A DNA stretch of 26,587 nt. Origin: Pigoraptor vietnamica (Eukaryota > Opisthokonta > Filasterea). The position numbers and the translations under genes were made by a program. Within the stretch, counting starts at the first letter, position 1. Every line of letters starts with the position of its first letter. A model generated the notes under the pieces. It saw nothing but the letters and a program-made list of their open reading frames with translations, was not told the origin of the DNA and searched no databases. The stretch covers positions 1-26,587 of the forward strand of contig CALSCQ010001821.1 of NCBI GenBank assembly GCA_943704525.1, written 5' to 3'. Of this stretch, positions 1 to 10,845 are shown one piece after another.

Positions 1-337
1 CCGGCCGTCGAATGCTTGTCACTTTTGAATTTGCGCGCCAAACATACCATCTCTAAAATTGCCGCATCCTCGTAAACGCGTCTGATTGGTTGTAAGCCGT
101 TGGTGCAAAATTAAACTTATGGCAGTCGTTCTGGGCGTAAATTTTATGTTGGGTGTAAAATTTACGTTTTTACGACTTTTGAGAGGAACCCATTATATAA
201 GGAGGATTTCGTGGGGCCTTACTAGAAAGTGAAGCCGATTTTTTCCTTATTTGGCACGTCACGTGCCGAATGTAGCGAGATCTCGGCGATTCGCTACGCA
301 TTATCATCCCATTTGGGGGATGGCCCGTCAAGGTGTT
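1..337. other. Left flank, 3' region of the POMGNT1-like gene
   Basis: I see no supported gene here. The first 200 bases are clearly more AT-rich than the rest of the window. Three inverted repeats are visible: 11-base arms at 136-146 and 156-166, a nearly continuous palindrome at 253-267, and 7-base arms at 272-278 and 291-297. Read on the minus strand, an AATAAG-like word lies about 85 bases past the glycosyltransferase stop and could serve as a poly(A) signal. The short plus-strand frame at 251-445 overlaps the last coding exon and has no recognisable product. Confidence 0.5.
136..166. repeat. Perfect inverted repeat, 11-bp arms
   Basis: CGTAAATTTTA (136-146) and TAAAATTTACG (156-166) are exact reverse complements separated by nine bases. 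The element is AT-rich and lies in non-coding DNA. It could be a protein-binding palindrome, a hairpin or a small mobile-element scar. Nothing in the sequence decides between these. Confidence 0.8.
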
Positions 338-3207
338 TCATTTTCGGGAGAATTTGATCGGAACAATGCCGGCGGGCATCTTCCCAGCAAACGGAGAGCG
401 CGACCCAACAGCGATGATCTGGTTGTGCTCCAGGTGAAACCGTAGCACGCCCTTGTGCAGGCCGCGTATGCCGAGGTCCCACATGCGGAAGCACGTGCAC
501 ATGGCCACGGCGTGCTGAAAGTCCTTGGGGTGGTCCTGCCAGTAGTATAGCACGTAAGTGCGGCCGCCCCCCCTTGGGACATAGCCGTCGCGGCACTGCA
601 TGGCTGTCGGTGCGTGCGACAAGAGCTCGGCGCCCTCGATGAGCGCCCGGAGATCCTTGTCGTACAAATCCGGCGTCATTCTGTCCAGGTTGTGCAGCAC
701 CTGCGACAGCGTAAAGTGTTAGAGGGGCCGTCTCTCGCACGTAACCACCACTGATCCAGCGGCGCGTAAACAAGCAAATGTGAGTGGAGCACTGTAGGCT
801 GCCAGCCCCACTCACCGCGTTGCCGTCCCTGTTTAATCGGTGGTCCTTGAAATACTTGTTGAAAAAGTAGTCGTTGTCCACATTGAGCCCACGGCTGCCA
901 AAGTGGTACGTCCGCGAGACATCCGGGATGATGCACTCGCGCCCACGCGTGTTATCGGGCTCCCTACGAACGAGAATAGCAACAGTTACGTCAGAACTGC
1001 CTCGCACGACGATAACATGTGGTTGCACTCGTAAATGCCACTCAGGTTACTGGAGCATCCCCGCAACGCACCTGAGCCACAAGTCCCAGCTCCAGCCGTA
1101 GCAGCACGGCGGCCACTTTGGCCTGATTTCGTCCCACAGCTTGCGCGTTAGTGCCCAACCGAGGCCCGGGAAGAAGTCCGTGCGGTACAGCAGCGACGGG
1201 TTCTCGGACGTGTGCTCGTACGCGTTGTCGTTCCACGCCGACACGCACAGAAGCGACGAGTCGGTGCTGAGCAGCGGAATCGTCTGCGAAAAGTAGCGGA
1301 GAAAATCCGGCGCAGCCTGCGGGAGATGGCAAGTCAGCCAGGTCACAAAACACCGGAAAGGGCGACGGACGCAAATCGTGCATGGGCACGTCCAATATCG
1401 CGCACGGACGACAGCGACACTGACCTCGAGGTCTTCCTCCAGCACAATCACGACGTCGGCCGTGGGGTTCATCTCCCACAGCGAATCGAGCGACTGGCGG
1501 TAGTGCAGCGCAATCATGTCGGCGTTTTTAAACGTCTTCTCCATCGTCGAAGTGCTCACAGTCTTTGGCCTGCATTGGACAGCACGCCATGGGACAGTCA
1601 GGATGGTGTGTGCGCACACTCTCAGTCGGCTATGTACCTTTGAAATGCGCGCACGCCGTAGACATCGGCGAGATCGATGGGCTCCTGGAAGAGGCCGTCG
1701 ACAAAGACGAACACCTTGTTCTTGTCAAGGCCGGGGTTCGTGAACAGCGACGACAGGCAGCGCTGGAGATACCTGTGCACCCCTCTGGCGTCAGTACAGC
1801 GCCCACGCGCACCTCGCAATTCAGAGACTGTCCGCAAAGTTGCTCACCGCGGCCTGTTGCCCGCTATGATGCCGATGGGAACGCCCGTCGCAAGCGCAAG
1901 CTCGCTTTCGCCCGCGTACTCCGGGGCGACAAGGGGTCGGTCAACGACGTCGTCTGGGCCAGGGACAATATACCCGTCAGAACACGCTGCATTGAGCAAA
2001 ATCCGTGGATCGCATGCGGGAAAAAGGTGACCCACCGCTGCAAAAGCTCCCATAGCCCTCGTACTTTGCGCAAAACTTCCGCCGCGGCGATGCGCCATCG
2101 AGCGCGGGATTGGCGGCGCCTGGCAACGAAGCATTGCTCCGTTACAATGGTGCAAAAGTCGTGCCCCGTCGTTCCCCACCCACCACCCCACCGAGGGCCC
2201 TACACACACCCAAAGAAAAAGAAACACACACAGAGGCACAACGCAACAACACACACACAACCCCAATGCCCACCCTGCAACGGCACGCATCCGCGCACTT
2301 CAATTTCCTTGCCCCACTCGAATTCGGCGCCGGGCGAAACCGTCTCGAATTGCGCGGCGCTGCGCGACCCGACCTCCCCTATCATGGCCCAACTGCCGCG
2401 GAAGTTGAGCCCATCGATCTGACGGCTCCCAAAGGAGCGGATCGCGGTGCGACCCTCGGCGCCGAGCGAGAAGCTGGCGTCGTCGACCGTGCCGAGAACC
2501 ACGATGCGGCCGCCGTGAAGCCCAGTCGCGTAGTCCACGAAATCGCGGTTCGAATTGTACGTGTCGAATATCCCCGTGTCAGACACGACGCCAGTCGCGC
2601 GGTTGATGACGACCACCGCCATGCCGCGCTTCTCCGGCGCCGAATAACGCGCCACGGACTTGCCCTCCACGCACACCTCCACGCGCGACTTGCCCGACAC
2701 CACCGAGACGGCGATCTCCCTATCGGCGCACGCAGCGGGTAACCCGCACAGAGGCACGCGCGCGCCAACCTCCGCAGGCGCCTGTGCGTCTTTCTCGGGC
2801 TCTTTTAACGCCTCCGCGCGCTCGACCTCGACAGCGGGAGCGCTCTTGTCCATTTTGGGCAATTCGGCTGCGCAGACAACGAGGGATGATCAGCTAATGC
2901 ACGCACCACTTTACACGCATGGCGACTCACCATTGGCGTCGAAAGAGTTGCGACGTACGTTCGTGCCGAGGTCTGCGTGCGACAAAAAAACTTTAGGGGC
3001 ATGCCCACGTGCTGAGAGAGGCACAAGGCGAAAAGTGATCGGCAACTCACGCGAGTGTGCACTCGTCGGACTGCTGCTCCGCATCGTGAAGAAGAACATT
3101 CCGTTTGCGACGACAAGCACCACGAACAGCAGCATCAACAGCCCCTGCGTGACGCTTGCCGAAGGCCGGCAGCACTGCCGACCCCCTGGCCGCGGAACGC
3201 GCCGCAT
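338..3207 (-). CDS. POMGNT1: Protein O-mannose beta-1,2-N-acetylglucosaminyltransferase (POMGNT1-like, GT13)
   Basis: Nine exons on the minus strand: 3207-3051, 2972-2931, 2867-2287, 2119-1848, 1772-1638, 1569-1425, 1316-1072, 963-816 and 700-338, about 695 residues (human POMGNT1 has 660). The layout is that of a type II Golgi enzyme. A hydrophobic anchor lies at about residues 22-42. An ILEI/FAM3-type stem domain spans about 115-255 ([23 protein letters not shown]). The GT13 catalytic domain starts near [13 protein letters not shown] (about 339). Family hallmarks follow: the metal-binding acidic motif [10 protein letters not shown] (ends at 444), [32 protein letters not shown], then [17 protein letters not shown]. 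The family transfers GlcNAc onto O-linked mannose. MGAT1 is the nearest alternative, but the stem domain and C-terminus ([13 protein letters not shown]) fit POMGNT1 better. The donor at 2287 (GTGCCG) and the acceptor at 2119 are the least certain junctions. Confidence 0.9.
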
Positions 3208-3663
3208 GCTCGTGCGAGACGCCGCGCGGGCGACACACGTGCGCGCACAGCTCGACGATTGCGTCAGTTTGCGCCCATGTGAAACGCGTACGACTGAGTG
3301 CCCTCTGTGCGTCGCGTGCGGAGGGAGCGGCAAGTATGTGACGAGTTTTATGCAGTGGTGTGGTGGCGCTTCAAGAACGCGACAGTCCACACCTTATTTA
3401 CACTACAAAGTGCCGCACATTGCTTTTTCAAGCAATTTTGCAATTACCGCTGATGCGATTTTTAGGGTCATGTCACCCAGCTCGTGTGATCAATACCGTC
3501 TCACCGCAAAATCGTCAGCATCAGAGAAAACTAAGAAGCAGGGCAAAACGGCGCAAGGCAGCGCAGTGCATGCAAGCACAGTGCTGTGCGTGAGGCAACC
3601 GAGAAAAAAGAAAAACAAAAAAAAAAAAAGGGAACGGAACGAAGGAGAAAAAAAAAATTAGAG
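3208..3663. promoter_or_regulatory. 5' flank of the POMGNT1-like gene
   Basis: No gene is supported in this stretch. The reading frame of the first glycosyltransferase exon stays open upstream to about 3390, so an earlier start is formally possible, but 3207 has an A at -3 and gives a short cytosolic tail before the membrane anchor. The last 60 bases are A-rich on the plus strand and include the T-run that ends the tRNA transcript on the minus strand. Confidence 0.5.
3648..3657 (-). terminator. RNA polymerase III terminator of tRNA-Ala
   Basis: Ten consecutive T residues on the minus strand begin seven bases after the discriminator base of the tRNA. A run of four or more T is the usual Pol III stop. 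Confidence 0.85.
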
Positions 3664-3736
3664 TGGAGGTGGGGGGTATCGATCCCCCTGCCTCTCGCAT
3701 GCTAAGCGAGCGCTCTACCATCTGAGCTACACCCCC
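3664..3736 (-). tRNA. tRNA-Ala (anticodon AGC)
   Basis: A 73-nt minus-strand cloverleaf without intron. The 5' arm GGGGGTG pairs with CACCTCC (one G-U pair), followed by discriminator A. The A box is TAGCTCAGATGGTAGAGC. The anticodon stem CTCGC/GCGAG encloses the loop TTAGCAT, so the anticodon is AGC, read as IGC after deamination. The T loop ATCGATA has A at position 54, as known from plant and silkworm tRNA-Ala. G1 of the tRNA lies at 3736, and the gene sits in the divergent region between the glycosyltransferase and the Munc13-like gene. No CCA is encoded, as expected for a eukaryotic nuclear tRNA. Confidence 0.97.
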
Positions 3737-4056
3737 TTTGTTACCTTCTATCGACCGACATCTTTCTATGACACTGAGCTGGCAATAATTTCACATCCGG
3801 GGTGTTTTGCCAGTCCTTGTGGGCTGTATATTGCGCTTGTAACATCCACCTTAGCTTCCAACGTTGTTTCTGTCTGTTTATGGCTGTTTCGCACAGCTAG
3901 TCCGACAGCTGTGTGTGGGCTGTCCACAACAAGAACATTCCCTCGCACGCACGCACGCACTCACTGACCTAAAGCGGCGTGGCCGTATTCCTGTCTCTCA
4001 AACGTGCTCCGCCGACTCTAGTCCGCCGTTCGCGCCGGCACTCGTTTGCGGTGAAG
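3737..4056. promoter_or_regulatory. Upstream region of the Munc13-like gene and the tRNA
   Basis: No gene is supported here. It contains a short (GCAC)n run near 3945-3960 and the presumed 5' UTR of the downstream gene. I see no clear TATA box. Confidence 0.4.
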
Positions 4057-5232
4057 ATGGTGCACCTGCCGCGCCTGCACGTGCGCCGCAATGCGGCCCA
4101 CAAGGCATCGCTGAAGGAAGTCCCGGCGGCCCTCGAGACGGATAGCTTCTTCGGCAAGTTCAACAGCATTGGCACGGACGCCGCCGCCGTCGAGCAGAAG
4201 GAGCCCACTGTGGCCGACAAGGGCGCCGTGTTTGGCGTGGGAGCGTCGCTGGGCACGCGCATCTCGCTCGCCACGGACACGGCCGGCGGTGCAAGCAAGC
4301 ACCCGAAGGTGTGGCATCTGGCGGCGTGATGGAGTGCAGAACGCGCGAACGTGGTTGATGCCGTGTTTGTCTAGTTCTGTGTGCGACCGCCTGTGCATCA
4401 CCTGCGTTTGTACGCGGTTGAGGCTTTGCGATAGACTATTGACAGACGGCAGAGGGCCGTACGAGGCTGTGGCGCTGCATGACTGCGGTGTGTGACGTTG
4501 AGCGCTGTGCAGAGGGACGCCATTTACCACGCGCTGCTTCGGTCGGTGATCTTTCGCGTGGGCAAGCTGGCCGACGCCGAGTGCACGGACGAGCGGCTGT
4601 ACGACTACATGCGGCGCACGTTCGACTACCCGCAGGACAAGCACTCGGAAGCGCTCAAGGAGGAGCTCAGCCTGCTCAAGGCAAACGAGGGGAAGGTGCG
4701 TCGCCCTGCGATCGCCGCTTGAACGTGTGCGCAAGTGGCGCCGCAGGTCCAGGTGGCTGACTCGGCCATTGTCGCGCAGGAGCACTTTCAGCGCAAGCTC
4801 GTCGTTCGCGGTAGGGCGCTTAAACTGTGATGACTTATCGTGCATATGGCCTGTGCCCGTTGCTCTGTTGATGGACTGTGGGGATAGTGTTCTCACGTGG
4901 CTGTGCTGCGTGTGCAGTGTGTGCTGCGCGCAATGTCGCCGCCAAGGACAACACAGGTGGGTCACGTGCAATGTGGAGTATCCCGGAAGAGATCAGCGGC
5001 GTTGCCGGCCTGACACTCCTCTGCACGTGTGCCGTCACAGGGAAGAGCGACCCTTTCTGCACACTCAAGATGATAGAGGGCGCGGACGTAAACAACGCCG
5101 CAAAGCACGCAAAGCCGTTTGCGACAACGCAGACGGTCAAGCAGAACCTTAACCCGACGTGGAACGAGACCTTCACCATGTGCGTGCCGTCTTCACATGC
5201 ACCACACACACACGCATGCAAACACTCACCCC

Positions 5233-5263
<31 letters not shown>

Positions 5264-7334
5264 ACGCACACACCCACATACACACGCACCCATACCCCTC
5301 ACCACCACCACACCACCCACACACACACACACACATACACACGCACGCTTACACCTCACCCCCCACACACACACGCACACATACACATACACACGCACGC
5401 ATACACCTCACACGCGACCCGAGGGTGCTATTGGCGTCGCAACAGCCACCGTACTCTCACACGGTCCCATTTGCAGCCAAATCCACGACGTGCACAAGGA
5501 ACAGCTCCTCCTCGAGATGTGGTGCGTAAGCGCGCCTGCAAATTGCATATGTCTCTCTTCACTCGTCGCTTCGCGCTCATGTGCGCGTGTGCGTTACGAA
5601 AGCGTGTTCTTAGTAGCATTGTTTTTACGCAGGGACTGGGACGAGGAGACCGGCTTTGGCGCGACGCTGCTGACGGGGAAGCTCGCGCGCATTGCGGGCG
5701 ATGAGAAGAGCGACTTCTTGGGGCGCGTGCACATTCCTCTCTCGCAGATACCGACGGGCGGCATCAATAAGTGGCTGCCGCTGGAGAAGCGCAGCAACAA
5801 GTCGACCGTGTCGGGCGAGATCCACCTCCACATTGAGTTTTCGGCCGAAGGGGTGCGTTGCCACGCAGAGCGCACATTGCACTGGTCGTCCGGCCTGCTC
5901 CTGTGCGCACTTGCGCGCGATGTGGCTCAAGTGCGCGCCTGCCCTTGCGTCTGACAGAAGATGGAGGGCAATCCCGCGCTCGCCGTGGACGAGACGACCG
6001 TCCTGAACGCCCTCGAGTCGGCCATGGTCGAAGAGGTCCTTGCCGAGCTCGAGGCCACGGGGCACGGCGCCTCGCCGTGGGACGGGACGGCCTCCGCGCG
6101 CGGGCGCTGCCTAGAGGAGCTCTTTGCGGTGCTCACGGGAGTCCAGGCAGTCGAGCTCGAGATCATGTGAGTGGGGTGCATGCGCCTCCGTTGCCGTGAT
6201 TGTGCCCAGTCGCCGCATGTCGTCACGTTCCATCTTTGTTTGTGATGCAAACGCTTACTGTTCCGTTGTTCCGTGTCACAGCCGCTTTTCGCACCTCGTG
6301 CGCGTGCACCAGATGCACGGCGTGGAGACCAAAGTGCTCGCGGCCGCCATCCGCCGCATCGCCGAAGGTGTCGTGGCCCACCGCCCGCGCCCGGCCGTGG
6401 TGGGTGTCGAGCTGTTTCAGAGACGCCCTCCCACGCGAACTGCACATTGTTTTATTTGTATCTATCGCTCTCTTGTCGCTGAACCAACACCCAACTAACC
6501 CGCAGCAAGCGGAGCTGGACGCGGCGGTGGCCAAGCTGGCAGACAACGTGCGCGACTGCATCGTCAACTTTCGCGACGTGTTCCCCTCGCACCACCGGGA
6601 CGCCGCGGCCTCTCTGCAGGCGACCATCGCACTTCTGAAGGACCTCTGCATCGTGCAGCGCAGTCCGCTCTCGGGCGCAACCCTCCGCCTGCTCAAGGAC
6701 CAGATCGAGGTGGGCTTTGCGAGCCTCGTCGTGTCGCGAAAGGCTATATCGTTAGTCGTGTGCACACGGCTTGATGGCGCATCTACTGTTCGGTTGCCCT
6801 TCAGGAAGTCCTGCGTTCTCTTTTGACTTTGCGTGTGCGCAGGAAAATCTCAAGAAGCTGTACGTGCGCATGGACGCGATGGCCGAGCCCGGCGACGTGG
6901 TCGAGTTTGAGGACACTGTGCGCCTCGCGCGGCTCACGCAGAGCATCGGGAAGGAGCTCGACGCGGTCGTGCTCACCTACAGCAAACCGATGTCAGAGTG
7001 AGTGCCATCGTGTGCGAGTCTTGTGCTGTGGATGGTGAAGTCTGTAGGGGAACGCGCGGCTGGTATTGACTTTGCTGCCACCTTTGCGATATAATGACGT
7101 CACACAACTGCATCACCCCCTCAGCTTGCTGGGAGAGGATTTCATGGCGATTTGCGTGACGCACTTCTGCGGACATCTCGGCGTGGCGCTGGCAGAGCAC
7201 CTCGACGGCCTCAAGGAGCAGTCGGTGCTTGGGCCGTACGTCTTTGAGCTGTTCTTCGTCGTGCAGAAGCTCGTCAACTCGAACCGCAAGTACCTCGAGT
7301 GAGTGGGCCGTTCGTGTGCAGTGGCTGCGCGCAC

Positions 7335-7384
<50 letters not shown>

Positions 7385-7611
7385 CTGTGTGTGCCTGTGT
7401 GTGGGTGTGTGTGTGGGTGGGTGGGTGGGTGGCGTGTGCGTGCGTGTGGTGTGTGCGTGCGTGTGGTGTGTGTGTGTGTGTGGTGTGTGTGTGTGTGTGT
7501 GCGTGCGTGTGGTGTGTGTGTGTGTGGTGTGTGTGTGTGTGTGTGCGTGCGTGCGTGTGCCGTGTGTGTGTGTGTGTGTGCTGTGCGTGTGTGCTGTGCG
7601 TGTGTGTGTGC

Positions 7612-7646
<35 letters not shown>

Positions 7647-9369
7647 GCTTGCAAGCGTTACTGCACGTGTTCCACACGTGACTGATGCCCGCTGTCCCCA
7701 ACCGCTGCGTTTCAGGCACCTCCCCATTCTGCGCTACCACGAGTGGTTCCACCCCTTCGTCATCCAGTGGATGGCGGCGAGTGCGGAGAAGTCGACCGTG
7801 TGGATCATGAACGCGATCAAGGAGGACAAGGTCGACGCCGTCGAGTCGACGCTCCACTCGTCGTCCGTCATCGACGTCTTCTGCTGCTTTGACCAGGTGC
7901 GTGAACGTGTGGCCGTGAGGTGTCAGGTCCGCATTAGTCTCATTAGTCTCGGACGTGTCCCAGCGCCCACACAGTGCTAGAGGGATGGCTCAGAGTGCGC
8001 CTCCTGCCTCTCTCACTTTGTCTCTGTCAGTTCCCAATCGGTGGTCAGTCGCATGCATATGCCCATTTCCGCTTTTGTGCCGTGCGAATTGTGTGCGAAT
8101 TGTGTCTGTCCACGTGCGCAGCCATTGCTTGTCACTCGCGATCTCTTACTCATCCACACCTTTTTTCCCTCCCACTCGAAGTCGTTCTCGTTCCTTTCAA
8201 AGCTCAATTGGCCCGACGCCGAAAATGCGAAGGAGTTCATGACAATCCTCGCCAAGGTAGGGATTCTCTCCATACGGCCTTGCGGTCACACACGGTCACG
8301 TGCGTCCTTGTTGCCGCATGAGCACGTGGCTGACTCTCCTCACGTCGTGACTCTCTCGCGCCGCAGATCATCTGCCAGGGTGTCACTCTTTACGCCGAGA
8401 AAATCCGCGAGGACCTCGAGGCGAAGGGTTTTTACGACGACGAGGGACAGTTTGACGTCACGAACCAGGTGTGACGCACGCACGTGTGTTGGCCACTTTG
8501 CCTATGTGCTTGCACTGCCGTTTGCGACGCTCACTCCGAACGCCGCGCGCAGTTGTGTTACGCGCTGAACAACGTCGAGATGGCGCGGCAAAAGCTGGAG
8601 AACCTGTACGAGCAGATGGGCGTGCACGAGATTGTTGCGGCCCACAAGAAGGCCGCCGACGACGGCTCCGAGGCGCCGATCAAGCGCCTGTTTGACGACT
8701 CGTACGACCGCCTGCGCGACATGCTGCAGTTCCTCCTCAAGATCATCGCGAACAAGGTGGGAGGCGCGGTTGCCGGCGCGTGTATTTCGTGTTGTCCCCC
8801 AACACAATATCACGTGCCGTACTCTGTGTGTGCGTAAGGATATCTACCGTGTCCGCTTTCGCCGCATCCCTGGCCACTCACCCACACTCACACTCACACC
8901 CACACGCGCACACACACACATACTCACATTCACACACACACACACACGCACAGATGAGCCCCGACATTTTCAACTACCTCAAGAAGATTGCGACGCACCG
9001 CCGCGAGAGCATCAGCATCACGGGCTTCTTCAAGAACATTTTTGGCGGGAAGGAGGGCGAGGCCGCGCCAAAGGAAGCCAAGCCGGCGACGGCTGACGTG
9101 GCGACAGAGGACGAGGTCTCTGCGCTGCTGGACCCCTTGCTCAAGTACCTCACCAGCAACCTCGAGACGCTGTCGGTGACGATGTATCAGAGCGTCTTCC
9201 AGCTGATTCTGCAGGAGCTGTGGCAAAAGGTCATCGAGAACGTCACCGAGCTCGTGCTGCCGTCGACGGACGCGCAGCAGCAGAAGGGCGCGCCGCCTCC
9301 GATTGCGATGACCCCGAAGCAGACGTCGATCATCGAACAGGCGCTGAAGGTGCGCCCCACTGCGACGCG

Positions 9370-9455
<86 letters not shown>

Positions 9456-10544
9456 GTCTGTAATTTGTGTCTGTGCTGTGTGTGCACGCTTTGATGCTGA
9501 CCCTGACGACCCGCAGATCCTTCGCGACTTCTTCTATGCGGACGGCGACGGCGTCAAGCTCTCAAAGCTCGACACGGACAGCTACAAGGGTCTCATCGTC
9601 CTCCTCGAGCGCTTTCGCATGCAAACCACGGAGCTCTTCAGCCTGTACTACGCCGCCACCGCCGAGCAAAAGTCCACGGTGCGTGTCTATTGCCACTGCG
9701 CTGTGTCGGCTGCCCTTTGTGTTCGCCCGCCCGAAGCGGTTGTCTGTGTGTTGTGTTGTCCGGAATGCGTTGGCTCATTTGTGACTCCGAAGGACTCGAC
9801 GCCGCTCGGTTTCGCCGAGTTCGAGTGCGCATTTGTTCCGAAGTCGAAGGGTGGCGACGTCGTCGTCAACAGTGGGTAGCACCTGCTGTGCGTGCACTTG
9901 TGTGAGTCTCGGTATTAACTACCGCCTCTTTTGCCCGTTTTAGTCATCGGATGTAAGGACCTTCCCGCGATGGATGCCAACGGTATGTTACACTGAATGA
10001 GACCGGCACGTGCCAAGCACCCTGCTGCTTTTCTGCCCCACCCGACTTCAGTCTCCCCCCCACCGGCCCCCGTTTTGACGCTGTGCTCTCCTCAGGCCTC
10101 TCCGACCCGTACGTCGTCCTCGAGCTCACTCCGCCGGTGGAGAAGGCCGTCGAGATGAAGACCAAGACGATTCGCGAGACACTCAACCCCGTGTTCAACG
10201 AGTCCTTCAGGCTGTGAGTGTCGCCTGCGCGAATTTGCAACAGAACAGCATTCACTGACGCACCCTCCCCCCTTCGATATCGCAGCCCCGTGCCTGGCGC
10301 GAAGGAAGGGCTCGTTCTGCACATGGTTGTGTACGACTTTGACCTTTTCTCCGGCGACGACTACATTGGCGAGATCAACGTGCGCGTGTCGGACATGCCG
10401 GTGGGCACGGAGCTCAAGCGGATGAAGCTGCCGTGGGAGCCCGCGCCCTCCACGCACGAGACGCGCAACATTCTGCGCATTCTAGCGATGCGACCGACGG
10501 ACAAGGCCGCGCAGGATTTTCTCCGCAAGCACCCGCTGCAGTGA
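4057..10544 (+). CDS. C2-MUN-C2 vesicle-priming protein, Munc13-4/BAIAP3 type
   Basis: Twenty-two exons: 4057-4308, 4513-4695, 4747-4810, 4918-4956, 5041-5179, 5477-5521, 5633-5852, 5958-6166, 6282-6399, 6506-6709, 6843-6997, 7125-7298, 7716-7896, 8182-8256, 8367-8468, 8553-8756, 8954-9349, 9517-9678, 9793-9871, 9944-9982, 10096-10213, 10286-10544. All phases agree, giving 1138 residues (human UNC13D about 1090, BAIAP3 about 1187). C2A lies at about 165-310 (AAKDNTGKSDPFCTL, LNPTWNETF, MWDWDEETG). The MUN domain lies at about 360-920, with HEWFHPFVIQWM in its MHD1 part and the MHD2-like LLKYLTSNLETLSVTMYQ near its end. C2B lies at about 985-1110 (DLPAMDANGLSDPYVVLEL, VYDFDLFSGDDYIGE). Both C2 domains keep the loop aspartates that bind calcium. 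In animals such proteins bridge membranes and open syntaxin for SNARE assembly. The first 84 residues match nothing I know. No C1 domain is seen. Which paralogue it is closest to remains open. Confidence 0.92.
5180..5476 (+). repeat. Intron 5 of the Munc13-like gene: poly(C) and (CA)n
   Basis: This intron holds 21 consecutive C (5229-5249) followed by about 170 bases of CA-rich microsatellite broken by short CACC-type blocks. On the sense strand the tract is CA, opposite to the GT tracts in introns 12 and 17 of the same gene. Confidence 0.9.
7299..7715 (+). repeat. Intron 12 of the Munc13-like gene: about 310 bases of imperfect (GT)n
   Basis: From about 7336 to 7645 nearly every base belongs to a GT-rich tract with GTGG, GTGC and GGGT interruptions. 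It starts about 40 bases after the donor. The translated frames through it are Cys/Val repeats and are not genes. Confidence 0.92.
8757..8953 (+). repeat. Intron 16 of the Munc13-like gene: (CA)n tract ending at the acceptor
   Basis: About 75 bases of CA-rich repeat (8878-8950) run directly into the acceptor CGCACAG. It takes the place of a pyrimidine tract. Confidence 0.85.
9371..9450 (+). repeat. (TG)40 microsatellite in intron 17 of the Munc13-like gene
   Basis: Forty uninterrupted TG units lie in the short intron 9350-9516, so about half of the intron is repeat. An uninterrupted run of this length is likely to vary between individuals. Confidence 0.93.
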
Positions 10545-10845
10545 GCCGTTGCGGTGCCAAGCGCAAACAAAGAAATACAGCCTTCTCTTCTTCCCTCGCC
10601 ACAACAAAGGGCCTGTCATCGCAGACGTTTTGCACAGACAGCCGATCGTCACATTCCCATTGCCACAACCAAAAAAAGATGGCAAACAGCGGCCGGCGCA
10701 CGCAAACGCAGTGTGTATTACCACACAAACAAAAGGCAAAGACTAGGCATTTAAGTCACACGCGCGACCGGTTAATCCCCAGGCGTCCGCCGCACTGGCG
10801 CTGGCGTCCGCCGCACGCTCGCTGCCACAGCCGCAAAACAGGCTC
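10545..10845. other. Convergent 3' regions of the Munc13-like and septin genes
   Basis: Only 301 bases separate the two stop codons, so the 3' UTRs must be short or overlap. I see no canonical AATAAA. A 14-base word, GGCGTCCGCCGCAC, occurs twice near 10785-10818. No gene is supported. Confidence 0.5.

Noticed and set aside
338-3207. Call as MGAT1 (GnT-I) rather than POMGNT1
   Set aside because: An ILEI-like stem domain precedes the catalytic domain, and the C-terminal motifs match POMGNT1 more closely than MGAT1.
4057-4329. A free-standing 90-residue small protein at 4057-4329
   Set aside because: A donor at 4309 and an acceptor at 4511-4512 join it in phase 0 to the Munc13-like gene. It has no known domain of its own. 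This remains the weakest link of that model.
7229-7980. Cys-Val and Thr-His repeat proteins around 7300-7700, and similar ones at 5200-5400, 9360-9450, 11770-11890 and 12917-13028
   Set aside because: They are translations of GT/CA microsatellites inside introns.
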